Assembly (NCBI RefSeq): GCF_010858045.1
Contig: NZ_JAAGVC010000007.1
Span: 62,001-126,000, forward strand
Length of the DNA: 64,000 bases
Source of the DNA: Nocardia cyriacigeorgica
GTDB lineage: Bacteria; Actinomycetota; Actinomycetes; Mycobacteriales; Mycobacteriaceae
Direction: 5' to 3'
Part shown: one piece after another, positions 28,651 to 37,835 of the stretch
How positions within the stretch are numbered: position 1 is the stretch's first letter
How the letters are laid out: the number at the start of each line of letters is the position of its first letter
Notes under the pieces: model-generated
Told to the model about the DNA's origin: nothing
The model's input: only the letters and a program-made list of their open reading frames with translations
The model's database searches: none
Position numbers and translations under genes: made by a program

Positions 28651-29547
28651 TCAGCCGCGCAGCCCGCACCGGGTGTCGACCGCGTCGAGTGCGCGGAGCG
28701 CGGCCGCCGTCGCCGCCGCGGAAGCGGGCAGCAGTGGCAGCCGGACGGTCGAGCTGGGAATGTGTCCTTGCGCGGCAAGGACGGATTTGATGACGACCGG
28801 ATTCGGTTCCGCGAAAACAGCTTCGGCCACCTCGGACAGTCGATGTCCGAGGATTCTGGCCGCATCGATCGGGCCGTCGCGCCAGCCACGGACCAGTTCG
28901 GCGTAGGCCGACGTCGCGAGGTTGGCGCAGGCGAGGATCGCGCCGTGGGCGCCGAGCGCCAGCAGGGGCGCGGCGTACAGGTCGTCACCGGCCAGCACGG
29001 ACACCTCGGCCGGAAGCTTGCCCATCATCGCGATGGTGGTGTCATCGATCGCGCCGACGGCGTGCTTGAACCCGGCGATGCCCGGGATATCGGCCAGTTC
29101 GAGCACGGTGTCGAGGCCGAGGGTGCGGCTGGTGCGATACGGAATATTGTAGACGATCAGTGGCACCGGTCCCGCCGCCAGCCTTCGGAAATGCGCCAGC
29201 ACCCCGGCTTCCGACGGCCGGGTGTAATAGGGGACGACGGTCAGCGCGGCGGTGATCCGCTCGTCCAGGGCATGCAGCGCCGCGAGAGAACCGGTGGTCG
29301 AGTTCGTGCCGGCGCCGGCGATCAGCGGCGCGCCGCGTTCGCTGCACACCCGCAGGCAGACATCGAGCACTCGGTGATGTTCCTCGGCGCTCAGGGTGGC
29401 GGGTTCGGCGGTGGTGCCGAGTGCGACGATGCCGGTGGCGCCGTCGTCGAGCACCCGATGGGCGTGCCGCTCGAGGGCGTCGAGCGCGAGCTCGCCGTCG
29501 GTGGTGAAGGGCGTGATGAGCGGGACGAACAGTCCGGTCAGGGTCAT
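28651..29547 (-). CDS. Dihydrodipicolinate synthase (DapA/NAL) family lyase
   Basis: A 298-residue class I aldolase TIM barrel. Family motifs are VALGTTAEPATLS, VVPYYTRP, IVYNIPYRTSRTLG (Tyr) and the Schiff-base lysine in GIAGFKHAVG. The GTTGE loop of true DapA is GTTAE here, and NVPGRT is NIPYRT. Substrate may still be pyruvate plus an aldehyde, but a housekeeping lysine role is not certain. It is divergent from a LysR gene, 70 bp apart, which suggests dedicated control rather than constitutive lysine synthesis. Confidence 0.87.
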   Translation of the reverse strand: MTLTGLFVPLITPFTTDGELALDALERHAHRVLDDGATGIVALGTTAEPATLSAEEHHRVLDVCLRVCSERGAPLIAGAGTNSTTGSLAALHALDERITAALTVVPYYTRPSEAGVLAHFRRLAAGPVPLIVYNIPYRTSRTLGLDTVLELADIPGIAGFKHAVGAIDDTTIAMMGKLPAEVSVLAGDDLYAAPLLALGAHGAILACANLATSAYAELVRGWRDGPIDAARILGHRLSEVAEAVFAEPNPVVIKSVLAAQGHIPSSTVRLPLLPASAAATAAALRALDAVDTRCGLRG

Positions 29548-29617
29548 GGGCCCAGCGTGCGCGCGTCCTACCTTCAGGTCCAGTTCACATTTCTATTGCC
29601 GAGCGTAAGCTGAGCTG

Positions 29618-30505
29618 ATGCTCGATGTTCGGAAGCTTCGGCTGCTGCGGGAACTGGCCCACCGGCAGACGATCGCCGCCGTCGCCGAGGCGCTGAACTA
29701 CACGCCCTCGGCGGTCTCGCAGCAGTTGAGCGCCCTCGAGCGCGAGGCGGGCGTGCCGCTGCTGGAACGGACCGGCCGCCGGGTCACCCTGACTCCGGCC
29801 GCGCTGACCCTGGTCGACCACACCGAAACCATCCTCGCCACCCTCGAGCGGGCGGCGGCCGACCTGACCAGTGCGAGCGCAGAACTCACCGGCACCCTGC
29901 GCATCGGCGCCTTCCCCACCGCTGTTCCGACGATCCTCGCGCCCGCCTTGATCGCCCTCACCGGCGCACATCCGGGGCTGGAGCTGATTGTCACAGAGCT
30001 CGATCCGGCCACCGCCCCGGCCGCGCTGCGCAGCGAATCGGTGGACCTCGCCCTGGTGCAGGAATACGACCACGTGCCCGTCGCGCCGGACGCCGCGTTG
30101 GAGACCGACCCGCTGCTCGCGGAAACGATCTACCTGGCCGCACGCGGCGACGATCCGCTCGACGCCCACCGCGGATCCGCCTGGATCGCGGGCACGCCGG
30201 GCACCCTGTGCCACACGATGACGATCCGGGTGTGCGAAGCCGCTGGCTTCACGCCGCGAATCCGCCACCACATCGACGATTTCAGCGCCGTGCTCGCCCT
30301 CGTGGCCGCCGGTCGCGGGGTCAGCCTGGTCCCCGAACTCGGTGCCAGCACCCCACCCGAGGGCGTGGTACTGACTCCGCTGCCGACTCGGCGCCATACT
30401 CGATTGGCCTACCGTCGTGGTACCCGCGCCCATCCCATGGTGAGCGCGGCCCGCGCCGCCCTGCACGACTGTGCGGCAGGGGAATTCCCGCAGGCGCTGC
30501 CCTAG
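29618..30505 (+). CDS. LysR family transcriptional regulator
   Basis: A 295-residue regulator with HTH AVAEALNYTPSAVSQQLSALEREAGVPLLERTGRRVTLT and a two-lobe effector domain starting near LTGTLRIGAFPTA. It is divergently transcribed from the DapA-family gene and probably regulates it. No clear Shine-Dalgarno precedes ATG 29618. Confidence 0.9.
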   Translation: MLDVRKLRLLRELAHRQTIAAVAEALNYTPSAVSQQLSALEREAGVPLLERTGRRVTLTPAALTLVDHTETILATLERAAADLTSASAELTGTLRIGAFPTAVPTILAPALIALTGAHPGLELIVTELDPATAPAALRSESVDLALVQEYDHVPVAPDAALETDPLLAETIYLAARGDDPLDAHRGSAWIAGTPGTLCHTMTIRVCEAAGFTPRIRHHIDDFSAVLALVAAGRGVSLVPELGASTPPEGVVLTPLPTRRHTRLAYRRGTRAHPMVSAARAALHDCAAGEFPQALP

Positions 30506-30556
30506 CCGGGGGCGTTGCGACGACCCTATGCTCGTCGGTGGCCGTGCTCCGATGGG

Positions 30557-30583
30557 TCACCGGCGGCGGGCGTCACCCGGTGA
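30557..30583. terminator. Possible hairpin between convergent genes
   Basis: TCACCGG (30557-30563) pairs with CCGGTGA (30577-30583) around a 13-nt loop, between the LysR gene and the sigma-factor gene. The stem is short, so this is tentative. Confidence 0.4.
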
Positions 30584-30610
30584 GCGCAGTACCTGGCGTG
30601 CCCGGACTCA

Positions 30611-31897
30611 TCAGCCGAGATCGGCGAGCTTGTGGTGCAGGACCGCCCGTTCCTGGTCGTTGCCACACAGCTGCATCGCCGTTTCCAGTTCGGCGCGGGC
30701 TTCCTCCCGGCGGCCGAGGCGGATGAACAGCTCGCCCCGCACACTGGGCAGCAGATGCGAATTCGTGAACGCCCCGCCCGCCGCCAGCTCGTCGACGATC
30801 GGTAACGCGGCGGCCGGACCGTCCGCCATCGACACCGCCACCGCCCGGTTCAACTCCACCACCGGTGACGGTGCCAGCCGGCCGAGCGCTTCGTACAGCA
30901 GCACGATGCGCTCCCAGTTCGTTTCCTCCACCGAGGGTGCGACGGCATGACATTCGGCGATCGCGGCCTGTAAACCGTAGGCGCCCAGGCCGCGTCCGAG
31001 TTGTTCGGTGCGGGCCAGCGCGGCCCGTCCCCGCCGGATCGCCGAACGATCCCAGCGGCGCCGGTCTTGCTGCTCCAGCAGCACCGGCCGGCCGTCGGCG
31101 TCGGTGCGGGCGGGAAAGCGCGCCGCGGTCAGTTCGAGCAGCGCCAGCAGGCTGTGCGTCTCGGGTTCTTCGGGCATGAGTCGAGCCAGCACCCGCGCCA
31201 GCCGCAGCGCTTCACCGGCCAGGTCCAGCCGCATCCACGCGGTGCCGGAACTGGCCGAAGAGCCCTCGGTGAAGATCACATAGATCACGCTCAGCACCGA
31301 ACCGAGCCGGGCGCCGCGCTCGGCCGACGCCGGCACTTCGAAAGGCACCCGCGCCGCGGCGAGTGTCTTTTTGGCGCGGGTGATGCGCGCCTGCACGGTC
31401 GCGGTCGGCACCAGGAAGGCGCGGGCGATCTCGTCGCTGGTCAGACCGCCCACCACGCGCAACGTGAGTGCGATTCGCGCCTCGCGCGACAAGACCGGAT
31501 GGCAGGAGACGAACATCAGCGCCAGCAGATCGTCGTCGATCTGGTCCGGGTCCCACAACACGTCATCGGCCGCACGCATCGGGTCGGTGGGCGGGCTGCC
31601 CGCGACGACGCCGCCCTCGCCCAAACCATGGGCGAGGACGGCGTACTTGTCGTCGCGCAGCGCGCGGCGGCGGAAGGCGTCGATCGCGCGCCGCTTACCG
31701 ACGGTGAGCAACCAGCCGGCGGGCTGCTGCGGCACGCCCTCCCGCGGCCAGGTCACCAGCGCCTCGGCGAACGCCTCCTGGGCGAGATCTTCGGCCAGCG
31801 CGAAATCGCCGGTGTAGCGCGCCAGCGCACCGACGATCCGCGCGGACTCGATCCGCCAGACGGCGGCTACGGCCTCACGGCCGGTGTGCTCGACCAT
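30611..31897 (-). CDS. ECF42-type RNA polymerase sigma factor with long C-terminal extension
   Basis: A 428-residue sigma factor. Region sigma-2 is near LARYTGDFALAEDLAQEAFAEALVTWPREGVPQQPAGWLLTVGKRRAIDAFRR. Sigma-4 is near ALTLRVVGGLTSDEIARAFLVPTATVQARITRAKK. A TPR-like C-terminal half of about 200 residues includes GAYGLQAAIAECHA, LNRAVAVSMADGP and LGRREEARAELETAM. This architecture, and a DGPF gene directly upstream, define the ECF42 group, which has no classical anti-sigma. The DGPF gene ends 15 bp before the start, so both are likely cotranscribed from the TGTCGA promoter at 32386-32413. Confidence 0.92.
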   Translation of the reverse strand: MVEHTGREAVAAVWRIESARIVGALARYTGDFALAEDLAQEAFAEALVTWPREGVPQQPAGWLLTVGKRRAIDAFRRRALRDDKYAVLAHGLGEGGVVAGSPPTDPMRAADDVLWDPDQIDDDLLALMFVSCHPVLSREARIALTLRVVGGLTSDEIARAFLVPTATVQARITRAKKTLAAARVPFEVPASAERGARLGSVLSVIYVIFTEGSSASSGTAWMRLDLAGEALRLARVLARLMPEEPETHSLLALLELTAARFPARTDADGRPVLLEQQDRRRWDRSAIRRGRAALARTEQLGRGLGAYGLQAAIAECHAVAPSVEETNWERIVLLYEALGRLAPSPVVELNRAVAVSMADGPAAALPIVDELAAGGAFTNSHLLPSVRGELFIRLGRREEARAELETAMQLCGNDQERAVLHHKLADLG

Positions 31898-31912
31898 CCT
31901 CGGCGTGCTAGC

Positions 31913-32335
31913 TCAGAGCTGACCGGTGGCCTCGCGCCACGCCCGTTCCTTCTCGATCCACACGTTGTCCTGCGGGAATTCATCGATAGTGGTGACCCGG
32001 CGGATCTCGCACTTGGAGCCCGGGCCCGCCATCGGCGCCCGCTTGGCCCACTCGATCGCCTCTTCCCGCGAGGCCACATTGAGAATCCAGAAGCCGCCGA
32101 ACAACTCCTTGGTCTCACCGTACGGACCGTCGGTGACCACCGGGGTCTCCGACGAATAATCCACCACGACGCCTGATTCCGGGTCGGGATCGAGACCCTC
32201 GGCGGCGACCAGCACGCCGGCCCGGATCATCTCGTCGTTGAACTTGCCCATCGACTCCATGATTTCGGTGAAGTCGGCGTTCTGGAAGGCCTCGAAGGTC
32301 TCGTCGGTGGCCCGCATGATCAGCATGTATTTCAT
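31913..32335 (-). CDS. YCII-related DGPF-domain protein
   Basis: A 140-residue protein, MKYMLIMRATDETFEAF at its start, with the family signature TDGPYGETKELFGGFWIL (DGPF/DGPY). Such proteins are typical partners and targets of ECF42 sigma factors; their biochemical role is unknown. GAGGAG is about 8 bp before ATG 32335. The upstream sequence carries the ECF42-type promoter, so this gene is probably the first of the autoregulated unit. Confidence 0.92.
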   Translation of the reverse strand: MKYMLIMRATDETFEAFQNADFTEIMESMGKFNDEMIRAGVLVAAEGLDPDPESGVVVDYSSETPVVTDGPYGETKELFGGFWILNVASREEAIEWAKRAPMAGPGSKCEIRRVTTIDEFPQDNVWIEKERAWREATGQL

Positions 32336-32385
32336 GGTCTGTCTCCTCGGTGTGGTCCGGGTCGTTGTGACCCTCTCATTCGTAG

Positions 32386-32413
32386 GTCGAACGGGAGGTG
32401 CAACCGATCGACA
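32386..32413 (-). promoter_or_regulatory. ECF42-type promoter for the DGPF-sigma operon
   Basis: Reading leftward, TGTCGA (plus-strand 32408-32413) is followed 18 bp later by CGAC (32386-32389). These match the ECF42 group preferences (-35 TGTCGA, -10 CG[A/T]C). The promoter is about 50 bp from the DGPF start, which predicts positive autoregulation. Confidence 0.7.
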
Positions 32414-32460
32414 CGACCGTGAAATTTTTCCGAGAATTTTTCCGGCGCTGTTCGCGCAGG

Positions 32461-32607
32461 TCAGTACGCGATGAAGAGGATCTCGTCGCGCGTGTAGTCG
32501 TGGCCGGGGTGCTCGGCGGCGAGGTGGGCCTGGGTCTTGGCGACGAGGTCGTCCTCGTCGGTGCCGGTGATGTGTTCGCCGCAGGGGCAGTTCAGTCTGG
32601 TCTTCAC
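32461..32607 (-). CDS. DUF1059 small protein
   Basis: A 48-residue protein: KTRLNCPCGEHITGTDEDDL, then AEHPGHDYTRDEILFIAY. The CxCG pair and conserved His residues match DUF1059, a small probable metal-binding family often found with ECF sigma and DGPF genes. GAAGGG lies upstream of GTG 32607; ATG 32628 or 32655 would add a non-conserved extension. It lies upstream of the ECF42-type promoter on the same strand, so it probably has its own promoter. Confidence 0.8.
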   Translation of the reverse strand: MKTRLNCPCGEHITGTDEDDLVAKTQAHLAAEHPGHDYTRDEILFIAY

Positions 32608-32709
32608 GCGAGTGCCCTTCGTCCTCATGGAACACGGTTGTGTCGAGTGAACCACGGCGGCCGCTATATGTGAACGGGATTTAGTAAATCGGTTTCACTT
32701 CCGGTGGGC

Positions 32710-33417
32710 TTACGGCGGAATGATGCCGAAAACGGTTGCCGGCGAGCCGGAACCTCCACGGTAGATCGGCCCACCCACCAGCACCCACGCCCCGGTGGCC
32801 GGGAGCGCGGCCAGGTTGGCCAGGCATTCCAGGCTGATCCGATGCTCGCGGTAGAGCAGCTTCGACACCGTGTACTCGTGGTCGGTGCCGAGGTCGGGCC
32901 CGAAGGTATCGATGCCGAGAGCGCCGCGCCGCCCGAGCCGCCCGGTCTCGAGCAGCCATTCGACGGCGTCGACCGCGAAACCGGGCATATGGCCGGCGTC
33001 GGTCCCGGTGCCGGCGAAGTCGGGGGTGCCCCATTTCCCGTCCCAACCGGTCCAGGCGATCACCGCCGCACCGTCGGGTATCCGCCCGTGCCGCCGCTCC
33101 CAGCCGCGCAGCTCCGCGGCCGTGATCGCATGGTCCCGGTCACGCGCGCACTCGGCGCGCACATCGATCCTGACCGCAGGCAACAGCAGATCGTCGAGGT
33201 CCAGTTCATCGGCGGCCGCACCCGCGGGGTCGAAATGGATCGGCGCGCCCCAATGGGTCCCCGTGTGCTCACCCTGCCGCACATGCCGCAGGTAATAACC
33301 ATCCGAGGCAATCGTCGCCACCGTATCGACCTCGAAGGCAGGATCACCGGGATACACCGGTGTGGTCGCCGGATCATGCACATGCGACAGATTCACCAGC
33401 CGCCCGAACGGATTCAT
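32710..33417 (-). CDS. Cyclase-family metal hydrolase (kynurenine formamidase-like)
   Basis: A 235-residue protein with the cyclase motif around HTGTHWGAPIHFDP, which equals HxGTHxDxPxH with Gly in place of the common Asp. It has LSHVHDPATTPVYPGDP at the start and IDTFGPD further on. Relatives are Mn/Zn hydrolases such as kynurenine formamidase and isatin hydrolase; the substrate is unknown. GGAGGT lies 4 bp before ATG 33417. It is an isolated gene. Confidence 0.85.
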   Translation of the reverse strand: MNPFGRLVNLSHVHDPATTPVYPGDPAFEVDTVATIASDGYYLRHVRQGEHTGTHWGAPIHFDPAGAAADELDLDDLLLPAVRIDVRAECARDRDHAITAAELRGWERRHGRIPDGAAVIAWTGWDGKWGTPDFAGTGTDAGHMPGFAVDAVEWLLETGRLGRRGALGIDTFGPDLGTDHEYTVSKLLYREHRISLECLANLAALPATGAWVLVGGPIYRGGSGSPATVFGIIPP

Positions 33418-33913
33418 CGCACCTCCGACCGCATCGACCCACCGAACCAGCGGCACACCAGCACCGTACTCACCGGACCATGATGCGCCCGGACCTCGAC
33501 GCCGGCCTGGTCATCGTCGATTGCGTCGCCGGTCTTCCGGTGACGATCGCCGAAGCCGTGGCCGGCGTCGAGGCCTGGGGTCTCGGTGGTCCATGGCTCG
33601 GCCGCGGGTGCGCGGACATTGCCGTTCGAGCCGGGAACACCGAGAGTCCGGCGCCGAGACGGTTCCGCGGGCCGTCTCGGCGCCGCCGATTGGGCGGCCG
33701 GATCCACGGTGCATCCAGCGTCGGCGCGAATCACGCGTAGTGGACTACTCGTTCGGACGGCTCATCAACCGCAGACCGATAACCATCGGTTCTCAGAACG
33801 GGTATTGGACGGTGTGTCCCGGGGCGCGCAAGATCGGTGACGGCCGTCGCCGAGCCCGGCGACTCGAGGCGCTCGTTCCGTCGAACCGGTGGTCGAGCAG
33901 GACAGGAAACACC
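33418..33913. other. Gap of about 500 bp without a supported gene
   Basis: Several overlapping open frames exist on both strands (for example plus-strand 33481-33740), but none has a ribosome-binding site, a recognisable domain or consistent codon bias. It may hold a decayed gene; I cannot identify one. Confidence 0.4.
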
Positions 33914-34558
33914 GTGATATCGAACAAGTTCCGCCGGCTGTTCACCGCCACACTGGTCGCGGTGGCGGTGCTCGGCACGGCATGCGGATCGCCCGACGCC
34001 GGACAGGCATCCTCCGCCCCGGCAACGTCTGTCGTCGCGACGAACATGCCCGAGCACCAGGACGCCGGCCATGCCAGGCTGAACGTGCTGGCCGGGGAGT
34101 GGCGGGCCGACAAATACACGTATGTGGCCGGCGGAACCCCTGATGCGCCGCTGCGCGGCGACCTGGTCTCGCGGTGGCATTGGATCGCCGAGACCGGCGG
34201 CAACTTCCTTCAGGAGGAAGTGTCCGGGATTCTCAGCGGCAAGCCCTACTTCCGGATGGGCCTGCTCGGCTATTCCCCGCTCGACGATCGCTACGAATGG
34301 ACCACGGTCGACAGCATTACGCCCATGACGATGGCCTACCGCAGCGATAAGGGCAGCGCGGGCGGCGAGGTCATCACGATGTCGGGCGAATTCACCGACC
34401 CCGGTGTTCTCGGCGCGGAGAACACGGGTAAGCCGACGGCGATGCGCACCGAGCTCCGGATCGAATCATCGGATCGAGTGGTCATGGAAATCTTCTTCGC
34501 ACCCACGGGCCTGCCCGAGCGCCTCGCCGACCGCGTCATCTTGACCCGTCGGGCGTGA
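33914..34558 (+). CDS. Exported DUF1579-like lipoprotein
   Basis: A 214-residue protein. The N-terminus is a signal peptide, RRLFTATLVAVAVLGTACGS, with a probable lipidated Cys. The rest (HARLNVLAGEWRADKYTY, then PYFRMGLLGYSPLDDRYEWTTVDS and MSGEFTD) matches the DUF1579 lipocalin-like beta-barrel family. It should be anchored outside the membrane; the ligand is unknown. GTG 33914 is chosen because it starts the signal peptide; its ribosome-binding site is weak (AGGA). Confidence 0.78.
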   Translation: MISNKFRRLFTATLVAVAVLGTACGSPDAGQASSAPATSVVATNMPEHQDAGHARLNVLAGEWRADKYTYVAGGTPDAPLRGDLVSRWHWIAETGGNFLQEEVSGILSGKPYFRMGLLGYSPLDDRYEWTTVDSITPMTMAYRSDKGSAGGEVITMSGEFTDPGVLGAENTGKPTAMRTELRIESSDRVVMEIFFAPTGLPERLADRVILTRRA

Positions 34559-34600
34559 ACTGCGCGCTCGTCCCCAGGGTCGCGGCACGAAGACGAATAA

Positions 34601-34629
34601 TTGACATTGACGTCAAGATTAACGACTAT
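34601..34629 (+). promoter_or_regulatory. Promoter with palindromic operator for the acyl-CoA carboxylase
   Basis: TTGACA (34601-34606) and GACTAT (34624-34629) are separated by 17 bp. The spacer contains the perfect palindrome TTGACGTCAA (34607-34616). The -10 ends 8 bp before ATG 34638, and no Shine-Dalgarno exists, so the mRNA is probably leaderless and repressible. Confidence 0.7.
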
Positions 34630-34637
34630 CCGGTGTC

Positions 34638-37600
34638 ATGGATATCGTCGTGGCGAACCGGGGCGAGATCGCCGTTCGTATCGTGCGGACCGCCCGGGAG
34701 CGCGGATATCGCACGCACGTGCTGCACACCGGTGCGGAATCGGAATCGGCGGCTGTGCGGCTGGCCGATGAGGCGGTGCGGTTGGCCGGCGAAGGAGCGG
34801 CGGCTTATCTCGACGTCGGCGCCGTCGTCGCGGCGGCCGGTGCCGCCGGGCCGGGTGCGCTCGTGCACCCGGGGTATGGATTCCTCAGCGAGAGTGCGGA
34901 TCTGGCGCTGGCCTGCGCCGAGGCGGGGTTGATCTTCGTCGGCCCGGACGCGGCGGTGCTGCGCACCTTCGGTGACAAGGTGGCGGCACGCGCGGCAGCG
35001 GAGCGGGCGGGCGTGCCGGTGCTGCCCGCGACGCAGGCGGCCGGCCCAGCCGAGATCGCGGACCTGCTGGCGAAGCATCCGGACGGTGTGATGGTGAAGG
35101 CCGCCGCGGGCGGGGGCGGGCGCGGGATGCGGATGGTGTTCGCGGCCGACGAGGTCGCGGTGGCCTATGAACGCTGCCGGTCCGAGGCGCGCAACGCCTT
35201 CGGCGACGCCACGCTCTACGCCGAGGCGCTCATCGCCGACGCCCGGCATGTCGAGGTGCAGGTCGTCGCCGACGGAACGCACGCTGTCGCGCTCGGTGAC
35301 CGGGATTGCAGTGTGCAGCGCCGTCATCAGAAACTCATCGAGATCGCGCCCGCACCGGCGCTCGCGCCCACCCTGCGGGAACGGCTGCATCGCGATGCGG
35401 TGCGGATCGCCGAATCAGTGGGCTGCCGGGGCGTGATCACGGTGGAATTCCTCGTCGCGGGGGAGGACGGATGGTTCCTCGAGGTGAACCCGCGGCTCCA
35501 GGTCGAGCACACCGTCACCGAGGAGATCATCGGCACCGATCTCGTCGGCATCCAGTTCGACCTGGCGCTGGGCCGCACGCTGACCGAACTCGACCTCGGT
35601 CATCCGGCGCGCGGCTACGCGGTGCAGGCGCGCGTCAACGCCGAACTCGTCGGAGTGGACGGCGATCTGCTGCCGACCAGCGGCACCATCACCCAGTTCG
35701 GCCCGCCGACCGGCGCCGGCGTCCGAGTCGACACCGCCGTCCACGCCGGCATGCGGCACGGCACCCGATTCGATTCGTTGCTGGCGAAGGTGATCGCGCG
35801 CGGCCCGGCATTGGACAGCGCCATGCGCCGCTGCCGCGACGCGCTCGCCGAGACGACCATCTCCGGCGTCGATACCAATATCGCGTTGCTGCGCGCGGTC
35901 CTCGACACCCTGGACGGGCCGGTATCGACCGGATGGTTCGAACGCACCACCGGCGAATTGCTCACTCGTGCAGCCGATTACGCATCACACGCCGGCCCGG
36001 ATCAGCAGCAGGAGGCTCTCGATCTCGGTGCGGACGAGTGGGTGGTTCGCTCGCCGATGGGCGCCACCGTGACATCGGTGGCCGCGCCGGGCGCCGTGCT
36101 GCCCGCCGGCGCCGAGGTGGCGGTGCTGGAGGCGATGAAAATGCAGCATGTGGTGCGCGCCGAGCGTGCGCTGCGCGTGCAGCGGCCCGCCGTGGCCGCC
36201 GGCGATGTGGTCGACCCGCATGCCGTGCTGCTGATCGTCACCGACGCCGACCGTGACGGCACCGGCGAGGAGGCGGCCGTCATCGACCTCGATCAGGTGC
36301 GCGACGACCTCGCCGAAGTGCGGCTGCGGCACGACACGCTGCGCGATGATGCCCGCCCCGACGCCGTCGCGAAACGGCATCGCCTCGGCCGTCGCACCGC
36401 CCGGGAGAACATCGCCGACCTGGTCGACGCCGACAGCTTCGTCGAATACGGCGGATTGGCGGTCGCCGCGCAGAGCCGCCGTCGCAGCATCGAAGACCTC
36501 ATCGCGAACACTCCCGCCGACGGGCTCGTCGCCGGCATCGCCACCATCAACGCCGACCGATTCGGACCGGAGCACTCGCGCGCGGTGGTGATGTCCTACG
36601 ACTACACCGTCCTGGCAGGCACTCAGGGCATGCGCAACCATGCCAAGACCGACCGCATGCTGGAACTCGCCCGCGAACGCGAACTGCCCGTGGTGTTCTT
36701 CACCGAAGGCGGCGGCGGACGCCCCGGCGACACCGACTACGCCGGGGTGTCCGGCCTGGACGTCACCACCTTCCGCGCCATGGGCGCGCTCTCGGGACGA
36801 GTGCCCTTGATCGGCATCGTGTCCGGACGCTGCTTCGCCGGAAACGCCGCGCTGCTGGGGATGTGCGATGTCGTCATCGCCACCCCGGACGCGAATATCG
36901 GCATGGGTGGTCCGGCCATGATCGAAGGCGGCGGGCTCGGCGTCTACAAGCCAGAGGACATCGGACCTATCGAGGTGCAGCGCCGCAACGGCGTCGTGCA
37001 CATCGTCGCGGCGAACGACGCCGAGGCAGTCGCGGTGGCGCGGCAGTACCTGGCGTACTTCCAAGGCGCGATCGAGGAGTGGGAAGCGCCGGACCCGCGT
37101 CTGGCCCGGCACATCGTGCCCGAGAACAGGTTGCGTGCCTTCGACATTCGCGCGGCGATCGAGGCGATCGCCGACCTCGGCTCGGTCCTGGAACTGCGCC
37201 GCGACTGGGGAGTCGGCATGGTCACCGCCCTCATGCGCGTGGAGGGCAAGCCGTTCGGCGTCATCGCCAACGACTGCCACCACCTCGGCGGTGCCATCGA
37301 CGCCGCCGCGGCCGACAAGCTCAGCGCATTCCTGCGGCTCTGCGGCACCCACCGCCTGCCGATCGTGTCCCTCTGCGACACACCGGGTTTCATGGTCGGG
37401 CCGGAGATCGAGAAGGAGGGAGTGGTGACGCGGTTCGCGCGCCTGTTCATCGATGCCGCCGCCCTCACCGTCCCCTTCGGCACCGTCATCCTGCGCAAGG
37501 GATACGGGCTCGGTGCACAGGCGATGGCCGCCGGATCGTTCCGGGCGCCGCGATTCGTGGTCGCCTGGCCCACCGGCGAGATCGGCGGCATGGGCCTGGA

Positions 37601-37790
37601 AGGGGCGGTGCGGCTCGGCTTCGCCAAGGAACTGGCCGCGATCGAGGATCCCGAGCAGCGCCGGGAAACCTTCGACAACCTCGTCGAACTCGCCTACGCC
37701 AACGGCAAGGCGCTCAATGCCGCCACCCTGCTCGAGCTCGACGACGTCATCGATCCCGCCGACACCCGCCGCTGGATCAGCACGCTCTGA
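34638..37790 (+). CDS. Single-chain biotin-dependent acyl-CoA carboxylase (BC-BCCP-CT fusion)
   Basis: A 1050-residue enzyme combining all three functions. Biotin carboxylase spans about 1-445 (VVANRGEIAVRIVRTA, KAAAGGGGRGMRMV, EVNPRLQVEHTVTEE). The biotinyl domain has EAMKMQH, with the biotinylated Lys at about residue 501. The carboxyltransferase spans about 555-1050 (FFTEGGGGRPGDTDYAGVSGLD, DTPGFMVGPEIE, RKGYGLGAQAM). It should carboxylate acetyl-, propionyl- or longer acyl-CoA using bicarbonate and ATP. Most actinobacterial ACCases are split into A and B subunits. Single-chain long-chain acyl-CoA carboxylases of mycobacteria have this layout and size. Confidence 0.95.
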   Translation: MDIVVANRGEIAVRIVRTARERGYRTHVLHTGAESESAAVRLADEAVRLAGEGAAAYLDVGAVVAAAGAAGPGALVHPGYGFLSESADLALACAEAGLIFVGPDAAVLRTFGDKVAARAAAERAGVPVLPATQAAGPAEIADLLAKHPDGVMVKAAAGGGGRGMRMVFAADEVAVAYERCRSEARNAFGDATLYAEALIADARHVEVQVVADGTHAVALGDRDCSVQRRHQKLIEIAPAPALAPTLRERLHRDAVRIAESVGCRGVITVEFLVAGEDGWFLEVNPRLQVEHTVTEEIIGTDLVGIQFDLALGRTLTELDLGHPARGYAVQARVNAELVGVDGDLLPTSGTITQFGPPTGAGVRVDTAVHAGMRHGTRFDSLLAKVIARGPALDSAMRRCRDALAETTISGVDTNIALLRAVLDTLDGPVSTGWFERTTGELLTRAADYASHAGPDQQQEALDLGADEWVVRSPMGATVTSVAAPGAVLPAGAEVAVLEAMKMQHVVRAERALRVQRPAVAAGDVVDPHAVLLIVTDADRDGTGEEAAVIDLDQVRDDLAEVRLRHDTLRDDARPDAVAKRHRLGRRTARENIADLVDADSFVEYGGLAVAAQSRRRSIEDLIANTPADGLVAGIATINADRFGPEHSRAVVMSYDYTVLAGTQGMRNHAKTDRMLELARERELPVVFFTEGGGGRPGDTDYAGVSGLDVTTFRAMGALSGRVPLIGIVSGRCFAGNAALLGMCDVVIATPDANIGMGGPAMIEGGGLGVYKPEDIGPIEVQRRNGVVHIVAANDAEAVAVARQYLAYFQGAIEEWEAPDPRLARHIVPENRLRAFDIRAAIEAIADLGSVLELRRDWGVGMVTALMRVEGKPFGVIANDCHHLGGAIDAAAADKLSAFLRLCGTHRLPIVSLCDTPGFMVGPEIEKEGVVTRFARLFIDAAALTVPFGTVILRKGYGLGAQAMAAGSFRAPRFVVAWPTGEIGGMGLEGAVRLGFAKELAAIEDPEQRRETFDNLVELAYANGKALNAATLLELDDVIDPADTRRWISTL

Positions 37791-37798
37791 ACCGCGAC

Positions 37799-37829
37799 TT
37801 GACCCTCACGTAGCGTCAGGCTCGACGAT
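37799..37829 (+). promoter_or_regulatory. MerR-type promoter of the VOC-MerR unit
   Basis: TTGACC (37799-37804) and GACGAT (37824-37829) are separated by 19 bp, the long spacer typical of MerR-activated promoters. The spacer carries CCTCACG-TAG-CGTCAGG (37804-37820), with one mismatch per arm. The -10 ends 6 bp before ATG 37836, so the message is probably leaderless. Confidence 0.75.
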
Positions 37830-37835
37830 GACGTC

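Noticed and set aside
35985..37352. 455-codon minus-strand open frame opposite the carboxylase
   Set aside because: Antisense shadow of the carboxyltransferase domain.
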